Shown: piece after piece, positions 33,465 through 38,311 of the stretch | Numbering within the stretch: the stretch's first letter is position 1 | Layout of the letters: the number at the start of each line of letters is the position of its first letter | The notes under the pieces: generated by a model | What the model was told of the DNA's origin: nothing | Seen by the model: only the letters and a program-made list of their open reading frames with translations | The model's database searches: none | Assembly (NCBI GenBank): GCA_028290405.1 | Contig: JAQGJX010000199.1 | Location: forward strand, 1-38,311 | DNA length: 38,311 nt | Reading direction: 5' to 3' | Source of the DNA: Hyphomicrobiales bacterium | Lineage (GTDB): Bacteria > Pseudomonadota > Alphaproteobacteria > Rhizobiales > Beijerinckiaceae | Program-made: the position numbers and the translations under genes

Positions 33465-34531
33465 AAGGCCTGCCATCCGCCGACTTCTGGCGCGGCCGCC
33501 GCGTGCTGCTGACCGGACATACAGGCTTCAAGGGAGGCTGGACTGCGCTCTGGCTCGCCCGCATGGGCGCGCACGTAACCGGTTTCTCGCTGGCGCCGCA
33601 GGACGATCCTTCGCTCTGCGCCCTCGCGGACGTGGAGCGTCGCATCGCACTCTCCATCAAAGGCGATCTGCGTGACGAAGCCGCCGTGGCCGACGCGATC
33701 CGCCGGGCGCGCCCCCATGTCATCCTGCACATGGCCGCGCAGCCTCTCGTGCGCCGCGCCATCGCGGAGCCTGTCGACACGATCGCCACGAACGTGCTTG
33801 GGACAGCGCACCTTCTTGACGCCGCCCGCGCCTGCGACGGCCTCGAGGCCATCCTTGTCGTCACCTCAGACAAGGTCTACGCGAACGACGAGCAACGCCA
33901 TCCGTTTGCGGAGACCGATCCGCTCGGCGGCAAGGACGCCTATTCGGCCAGCAAGGCCGCAGCGGAAATCATCACGCGCGCGTTCGCCAAGAGTTACTTC
34001 GAGCCTTCAGGCGTTCGCGTGGCGACCGCACGCGGCGGCAACGTGATCGGCGGCGGCGATTTCGCGCATGACCGCATCGTGCCCGACATCATGCGCGCCC
34101 ATGCGCGCGGTGAGCGCCTCGTGCTTCGCATGCCGCACGCCACGAGGCCGTGGCAGCACGTGCTGGACTGCGTGAGCGGCTATCTGGTCTACGCACAAGC
34201 CCTGTCCAGTGACGCAAGCACGCCGCGCACGCTCAACTTCGGCCCGCAACCGGGAGCGGACGTCACCGTCGGAGCGCTCACAAGCGCGATGCTCGCTGCG
34301 CTTGGGGCGCCGCAGGAGTGGAGCCATGAAGAAAGGCCCGCCGGCATCGAGATGAAAGAACTCGCCATCGACTCGACGCTCGCGCGAAAGACGCTGGGTT
34401 GGCGAGACCGCCTGACCGGCGACAGGCTGGTGCAATGGACAGCCGATTGGCACCGCCGGCTTGCGGATGGCGCGGACGCCTTCGCAATGATCGAGCGCCA
34501 AATTAGCGAGTATGAGGGACTATCGGCATGA
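33461..34531 (+). CDS. rfbG: CDP-glucose 4,6-dehydratase
   Basis: A 356-residue extended SDR that turns CDP-D-glucose into CDP-4-keto-6-deoxyglucose with tightly bound NAD. It has TGHTGFKGGW (18-27), the TSDK of the active site (135-138), Tyr161 and Lys165 (YSASK), GNVIGGGDFAHDRIVPD and RPWQHVLDCVSGYL. Length and motifs fit RfbG. It overlaps rfbF by 4 bp and the C-methyltransferase gene by 4 bp (ATGA junctions), so the operon is translationally coupled. The product is the branch point for the methyltransferase and epimerase that follow. Confidence 0.96.
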   Translation: MKGLPSADFWRGRRVLLTGHTGFKGGWTALWLARMGAHVTGFSLAPQDDPSLCALADVERRIALSIKGDLRDEAAVADAIRRARPHVILHMAAQPLVRRAIAEPVDTIATNVLGTAHLLDAARACDGLEAILVVTSDKVYANDEQRHPFAETDPLGGKDAYSASKAAAEIITRAFAKSYFEPSGVRVATARGGNVIGGGDFAHDRIVPDIMRAHARGERLVLRMPHATRPWQHVLDCVSGYLVYAQALSSDASTPRTLNFGPQPGADVTVGALTSAMLAALGAPQEWSHEERPAGIEMKELAIDSTLARKTLGWRDRLTGDRLVQWTADWHRRLADGADAFAMIERQISEYEGLSA

Positions 34532-35793
34532 CTCAGGCCTCCTCCGCATCCTTGAAGGCGGCCGCCCTTCCCCGCTGCCGCTTTTGCGCAACGCCTCTCA
34601 GTCACACGCTGGTTGACCTTGGCGAGACGCCGCTCGCCAATTCCTACCTGACCGCCGAGGACATCGCCGCCGGCCGCGAGCGCAGGTTTTCCCTGCACGC
34701 GAGAGTCTGCCCGTCATGCCTGCTGGTGCAAGTGGACGAGTCCGTCCCGCCGGACGCCATTTTTTCCGACTATGCGTATTTTTCCTCCTATTCGGATTCG
34801 TGGGTGGCGCACGCGCGAGACTATGCGCAAGCCATGCAGCGCAGGTTCGGCCTTGGACCGCAGTCGCAAGTCGTGGAGGTGGCGTCAAACGATGGTTATC
34901 TCCTCAAGCATTTCGTCGCCATGGGCGTCCCGGTCCTGGGCGTTGAGCCGGCGGCCAACGTCGCCAGGGCCGCGGTCGCCAACGGGGTTCCGACCGAGGT
35001 TTCGTTCTTCGGCGAGGAGACTGCGCGACGCCTTGCGGCGCAGGGCTACCGCGCCGATCTGACGGCTGCGAACAACGTGCTCGCCCATGTTCCGGACATT
35101 CTCGACTTCGTGAAGGGCTTCTCGACCATCCTGAAGGACGAAGGCGTCGCGACGTTTGAATTTCCGCATGTCCTCAACCTGATCGCGCAGGTGCAGTTCG
35201 ACACCATCTATCACGAGCACTTCTCCTACCTCTCGCTGGTCGCCGTTGAGCGGATCTTCGAAAGGGCTGGCATGCGCTGCTTCGACGTCGATGAACTGCC
35301 GACGCACGGCGGCTCGCTTCGGCTATATGCGTGCCGATCAGCGGCGACGCACGCGCCCACCCCGCGCCTGAGCGCATTGCGCGACAAGGAGCGCGCCGCC
35401 CGCCTGCACGAGCTTGCAGGCTACGAAGGCTTCGCGCCGCGCGTGGCGGCGGTCAAAAGCGACTTCCTTGGTTTTCTCAAGTCCGCGAAGCAGGAAGGCA
35501 AGTCGGTCGCCGCCTATGGCGCCGCCGCCAAGGGCAACACCTTCCTCAATTACTGCGGCGTGGGCGCTGGGGACATTTCCTGCGTGTTTGACCGAAGCGC
35601 AGCCAAGCAAGGCAAGTTTCTGCCCGGCAGCTGCCTGCCGATCCGCTCGCCAGAAAGCGTCGTAGACGTCAGGCCCGATTACCTTGTGATCCTGCCATGG
35701 AATCTGGCCGATGAAATCAGCGACACCATGTCGATGATCCGCCAGTGGGGCGGGCGTTTCGTGACGGCTGCGCCGCAGATAAAAGTCTTCTGA
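34528..35793 (+). CDS. Sugar C-methyltransferase (TylCIII/NovU/TcaB9 family)
   Basis: A 421-residue three-domain SAM-dependent methyltransferase. The N-terminal zinc-binding domain has Cys17/Cys20 and Cys61/Cys64 (CRFC, CPSC). The central SAM domain shows VVEVASNDGYLLKHF (115-129), and the probable active site is YHEH (228-231). The C-terminal domain has VAAYGAAAKGNTFLNYCG. Members methylate carbon 3 of 4-keto-deoxysugar nucleotides. Directly downstream of rfbG, it should act on the CDP-4-keto-6-deoxyhexose, giving a branched sugar. A similar fold can act in other pathways, but the context here is strong. Confidence 0.92.
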   Translation: MTQASSASLKAAALPRCRFCATPLSHTLVDLGETPLANSYLTAEDIAAGRERRFSLHARVCPSCLLVQVDESVPPDAIFSDYAYFSSYSDSWVAHARDYAQAMQRRFGLGPQSQVVEVASNDGYLLKHFVAMGVPVLGVEPAANVARAAVANGVPTEVSFFGEETARRLAAQGYRADLTAANNVLAHVPDILDFVKGFSTILKDEGVATFEFPHVLNLIAQVQFDTIYHEHFSYLSLVAVERIFERAGMRCFDVDELPTHGGSLRLYACRSAATHAPTPRLSALRDKERAARLHELAGYEGFAPRVAAVKSDFLGFLKSAKQEGKSVAAYGAAAKGNTFLNYCGVGAGDISCVFDRSAAKQGKFLPGSCLPIRSPESVVDVRPDYLVILPWNLADEISDTMSMIRQWGGRFVTAAPQIKVF

Positions 35794-35796
35794 GCC

Positions 35797-36324
35797 ATGC
35801 TCTTCGAACGCACCGCGATCGACGGCGTCCTGAAGCTGAGGCTTGAGCCGCATGTGGACCATCGCGGCTTCTTCGCCAGGGTTTACTGCCCCGAGGAATT
35901 CGCACGCGCGGGCGTGGCCTTCCAGTCCACCCAAATAAATCTGTCCCACAACAGCGAGCCCCTTACGCTGCGCGGCATGCATTACCAGCCCGAACCCTAC
36001 GCGGAAGCCAAGATCGTGCGCTGCACGCGCGGGCGCATTTTCGACGTCGTTGTCGATCTGCGTCCGGAAAGCCCGACTTATCGTCAATGGTGCGGCGCAG
36101 AGATTGATGCGCAGTCAGGCGCGGCGATGTTCATCCCGGAAGGCTGCGCGCATGGCTTTCTGACGCTTACGCCGGACGCCGACGTGCTCTACCAGATGGG
36201 ACGCATGTATGAACCGGGGCACGGGCGCGGCGTGCGATGGGACGACCCGGCGCTTGCGATCGCGTGGCCCGGGGCGCCACGCGTGATCTCCGACGCAGAC
36301 CAGGCGTGGCCGCTGCTCGCCTAG
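35797..36324 (+). CDS. RmlC-like 4-keto-6-deoxysugar 3,5-(or 5-)epimerase
   Basis: A 175-residue cupin of the dTDP-4-dehydrorhamnose 3,5-epimerase family. It has HRGFFARVY (22-30), LRGMHYQ with the catalytic His62, Lys72 (EAKIVRC), DLRPESPTY and Tyr132 (LYQMG), the expected acid. It begins 3 bp after the methyltransferase gene and is the fourth gene of the CDP-sugar operon. Because carbon 3 would already be fully substituted after C-methylation, it may act only at carbon 5, turning the sugar to the L series, as in mycarose-type pathways. The nucleotide is expected to be CDP rather than dTDP, by context. Confidence 0.92.
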   Translation: MLFERTAIDGVLKLRLEPHVDHRGFFARVYCPEEFARAGVAFQSTQINLSHNSEPLTLRGMHYQPEPYAEAKIVRCTRGRIFDVVVDLRPESPTYRQWCGAEIDAQSGAAMFIPEGCAHGFLTLTPDADVLYQMGRMYEPGHGRGVRWDDPALAIAWPGAPRVISDADQAWPLLA

Positions 36325-36326
36325 CG

Positions 36327-37079
36327 TCAGCTATCGATGCGCACCTTGCCTTTGCCCCGAGGCTCGCACTGCGCGCACGTCCACCGGCGCATGAGATAGT
36401 TGAACACGTTCGTGTGAAGATCCGACCGGTTCGACCATGAACCCTTTTTCTTGACGTCTTCCTCGCGCACCAGCAGCTTCGGCCCGCCTGCCGCTTCGGC
36501 CAGCATCTGCACGCGGCAGGCGCGCTCCAGTTTGAGCGCGATCCAAACCGCCTCCTCGATGCTGGGCGCGCATGTGACGACGCCATGGTTGCGCAAGATC
36601 AAAGCGCGGCTCTGGCCAAGGCAGCGCGCCACGGCTTCTCCGCGTTCGCGCGTCGTAATGAGGTCTGTGGTCTCGTCGAACACCGGCACGCCGTCAAAGA
36701 AGATGGATCCGTCGTTGCCGACCGGCAGAAGCGGCTTTCCGAGAGACGAAAACGCGACAGCATGGATCGGATGGGTATGCAGCACGGCGTTGATGTCGGG
36801 CCGGGCGCGCAGGACCTCGGAGTGAATCCACACCTCGTTGTGCCGCGGCGATGGACCATCCAGCTTGGCGCCGTCCAGACCGACGGTGATGATGTTTTCC
36901 TGCGTCATCTCATCCAGGCCCATGCCGGCGGGCTTCATGAGAAAGGTGTCAGGACGGTCAGGCAGGCGAAGGCTGACATGCCCGGCCACGTAGTCCCCCT
37001 GCCCTTCAAGCACCAGCACACGACCAGCATTGGTGAGGCGATCCTTCAGGTCTTCGTACATCTGCGACATTTCCTCCAT
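36327..37079 (-). CDS. Class II aldolase/adducin family protein
   Basis: A 250-residue zinc-dependent class II aldolase fold. The metal ligands are His101 and His103 (HTHP) and His165 (RNHGVV); N-terminal GNxS-like DYVAGHVSLRLP and MKPAGMG are typical phosphate- or substrate-binding loops. It may cleave or epimerise a sugar phosphate, or decarboxylate. The tail carries a Cys pair (CAQC) and a basic end (PRGKGKVRIDS) that are unusual for the family. GGAGG precedes the ATG. It is convergent with the epimerase gene (2-bp gap) and need not belong to the polysaccharide operon. Confidence 0.87.
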   Translation of the reverse strand: MEEMSQMYEDLKDRLTNAGRVLVLEGQGDYVAGHVSLRLPDRPDTFLMKPAGMGLDEMTQENIITVGLDGAKLDGPSPRHNEVWIHSEVLRARPDINAVLHTHPIHAVAFSSLGKPLLPVGNDGSIFFDGVPVFDETTDLITTRERGEAVARCLGQSRALILRNHGVVTCAPSIEEAVWIALKLERACRVQMLAEAAGGPKLLVREEDVKKKGSWSNRSDLHTNVFNYLMRRWTCAQCEPRGKGKVRIDS

Positions 37080-37174
37080 GGCGGCGCCTCCGCTTGAGCG
37101 AAGCCGCTACATTGTTCTTATACCTTTTCTGTGCCGGCGCGAAGTTCGACCCCGGGTGTCACGCCCGCCCGCAG

Positions 37175-37200
37175 GGAAACCGCACGCGAGCTGTGACGTT
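37175..37200 (+). promoter_or_regulatory. Candidate EcfG-type promoter of the small membrane protein gene
   Basis: GGAAAC (37175-37180), a 16-base spacer and CGTT (37197-37200) resemble the EcfG consensus GGAAC-N16/17-CGTT, with one extra A in the -35. The leader to the ATG at 37235 would be about 28 nt and holds the AGGAG ribosome site (37224-37228). A separate sigma-70-like pair, TTGAGC (37094-37099) with TTATAC (37118-37123, 18-base spacer), lies further upstream. Confidence 0.45.
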
Positions 37201-37234
37201 GACCCTGCGCCACACAGGCGATCAGGAGACGCAC

Positions 37235-37486
37235 ATGACCGACCCGTACGTCGCTGCGGTGGAGACGGTGTCCGTGACGCGCAGATCCGCTCCGCACACG
37301 CAGGGATTCCGGATGGGGCCATCCCTGGCGGAAGGATCTGATGAGCGCTGGACCGGGCAAGCGCTCCAGCGCAGCGCGCAATCCCTCATGGAAGATGCGG
37401 CGCGCCGACTGCGAACCCAACCTGTCGCTGCGGTCGGGCTCGCGATGATGCTCGGCTTCCTCATCGGCAGCGCCATCAGACGATGA
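37235..37486 (+). CDS. Small DUF883 (ElaB/YqjD)-like membrane protein
   Basis: 83 residues: a polar N-terminal half predicted helical (about 36-60, with many charged and Gln residues) and a C-terminal membrane segment (about 63-80, VAAVGLAMMLGFLIGSAI) ending IRR. The layout is that of the ElaB/YqjD/DUF883 group, tail-anchored inner-membrane proteins that bind ribosomes in stationary phase in E. coli. The ATG is chosen by AGGAG six bases upstream; the open frame to 37094 has no such signal. The match is by architecture rather than strong sequence similarity. It ends 6 bp before the convergent permease gene. Confidence 0.7.
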   Translation: MTDPYVAAVETVSVTRRSAPHTQGFRMGPSLAEGSDERWTGQALQRSAQSLMEDAARRLRTQPVAAVGLAMMLGFLIGSAIRR

Positions 37487-37492
37487 GCGGAG

Positions 37493-38311
37493 CTAGCCTG
37501 GTATCTGCACCTTCTCGTCGCGTTGCACGGCGTCGATGATCGTCGTCGCCACGACCAGAATCGGCATGGCCAGGAAGGCGCCGAAGAAGCCCCATAGCCA
37601 CGACCAGAACACCACAGACAGGAACACCAGGAACGGGTTCACGGTGAACCGCGTCCCCACGATGGTTGGGGTGACGTAATTGGCCTCTATCGTCACCAGC
37701 ATCAGGTAGACGAGAACCGGAATGAAGCCGGTGGCGATGTCCGGCATCAGCAGCAACCCGCCGACCAGCAGGAAGGCCTTCAACAGCAGGGGCCCGACGA
37801 TTGGAAGAAAATTAACCAGGAAGGCGAGAAAGCCCCATACGAGCGGCTTTTCCATCCCCACAAGCCACATGCTGAGCCCGGTCAATACGCCAAGACATGC
37901 GTTGATCGTCGTGACCGTCGCAAAATAGCGCAGCAGCGAGCTTTCTATGGTGCTGAACGTGCGCAGGGCCACGAGCCGGTCCTGACGATCGGCGAATTGC
38001 AGCACTACCCTGTTGCGAAACTGCAGCCGCCCGGCAAGGAAGAAGATGAGGCAGAACATGAAAATGATCGCCTGCGTCAACGCTGGCGTCACCATCGCAA
38101 GAACGCTCGCCACAACCTTGGTCTGGTCGCTTTCCTGCACTACGACCGCGGAGGCGGCGCTCTTTCCATTGCCCAGGTGCGACAATTGTTCGAATGGACG
38201 CTGCAGGAACGAGAACTTGGATTGCAGCGAAGCGGCGATCTCCGGCGCGCGATTGATCCAGTCCGATAAGGTCGGATAAACCGCCCAGAAGATGGCGAAG
38301 AAGAAGCCCGC
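37493..38311 (-). CDS. AI-2E/PerM-family transporter (partial, 5' end outside window)
   Basis: The C-terminal 272 residues of a membrane protein of the AI-2E transporter/PerM family; the frame is open to the window edge, so the start lies beyond 38311. Visible are a membrane segment at the edge (GFFFAIFWAVYP), then TQAIIFMFCLIFFLAGRLQF, the soluble stretch FATVTTINACLGVLTGLSMWLVG, FLVNFLPIVGPLLL, and the family-type ending VEANYVTPTIVGTRFTVNPF followed by FWSWLWGFFGAFLAMPILV. Members export varied small solutes or act as Na+/H+ antiporters; few have proven AI-2 transport, so the substrate is unknown. A TTG at 38185 is not the real start. Confidence 0.93.
   Translation of the reverse strand, partial: AGFFFAIFWAVYPTLSDWINRAPEIAASLQSKFSFLQRPFEQLSHLGNGKSAASAVVVQESDQTKVVASVLAMVTPALTQAIIFMFCLIFFLAGRLQFRNRVVLQFADRQDRLVALRTFSTIESSLLRYFATVTTINACLGVLTGLSMWLVGMEKPLVWGFLAFLVNFLPIVGPLLLKAFLLVGGLLLMPDIATGFIPVLVYLMLVTIEANYVTPTIVGTRFTVNPFLVFLSVVFWSWLWGFFGAFLAMPILVVATTIIDAVQRDEKVQIPG

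Overview
The window is high-GC, almost fully coding DNA from what looks like an alphaproteobacterium, probably of the Hyphomicrobiales (Rhizobiales). This placement is an inference. It rests on a short alphaproteobacterial-type OpgG/OpgH pair, REP-type hairpins of a kind common between genes in that order, and two promoter-like sites close to the EcfG general-stress sigma consensus. I recognise no rRNA, tRNA, CRISPR array, phage gene or transposase.

Layout. 1-577: tandem 213-bp repeats carrying REP-like hairpins, then a candidate stress promoter and a manganese catalase (578-1483). 1564-19806: a catabolic island. On the minus strand lie a paired acyl-CoA dehydrogenase (large and small subunits, PimC/PimD-like) and a spermidine-synthase-like methyltransferase. 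On the plus strand lie a Rieske oxygenase, a Bug/TTT-type periplasmic binding protein and a three-subunit exported molybdenum hydroxylase (2Fe-2S, Tat-exported molybdopterin subunit, triheme cytochrome c). A tight seven-gene minus-strand operon follows (GntR/UTRA regulator, GST, class III CoA-transferase, carboxymuconolactone-decarboxylase-like protein, LigI-like amidohydrolase, crotonase, fused enoyl-CoA hydratase/3-hydroxyacyl-CoA dehydrogenase). Divergent from it are an alpha/beta-hydrolase-fold protein whose nucleophile is Ala, and a second TTT binding protein.

19841-28114: housekeeping envelope genes. These are glmS and glmU (UDP-GlcNAc supply), opgG and opgH (periplasmic glucans), and an uncharacterised membrane-anchored coiled-coil protein whose terminator lies inside the end of opgH. 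28393-36324: surface-polysaccharide genes. They comprise two hexapeptide acyltransferases, a small NAD-dependent epimerase/dehydratase, GT2 and GT61 glycosyltransferases, and a four-gene operon (rfbF, rfbG, a C-methyltransferase and an RmlC-like epimerase). That operon should make a CDP-linked, probably C-methyl-branched 6-deoxyhexose. 36327-38311: a class II aldolase-family protein, a small DUF883-like membrane protein behind a candidate EcfG promoter, and an AI-2E/PerM-family permease cut by the window edge.

How the genes may work together. In the island, a substrate captured by the TTT binding proteins could be hydroxylated or oxidised in the periplasm by the molybdenum enzyme, with electrons passing to cytochrome c. 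A Rieske oxygenase could act in the cytoplasm. The CoA-transferase, dehydrogenase pair, two crotonases and hydroxyacyl-CoA dehydrogenase then give a near-complete beta-oxidation set resembling the pimelate operon, but no thiolase or acyl-CoA ligase is present. The substrate cannot be read from the sequence. This island is the best candidate for an undescribed pathway in the window.
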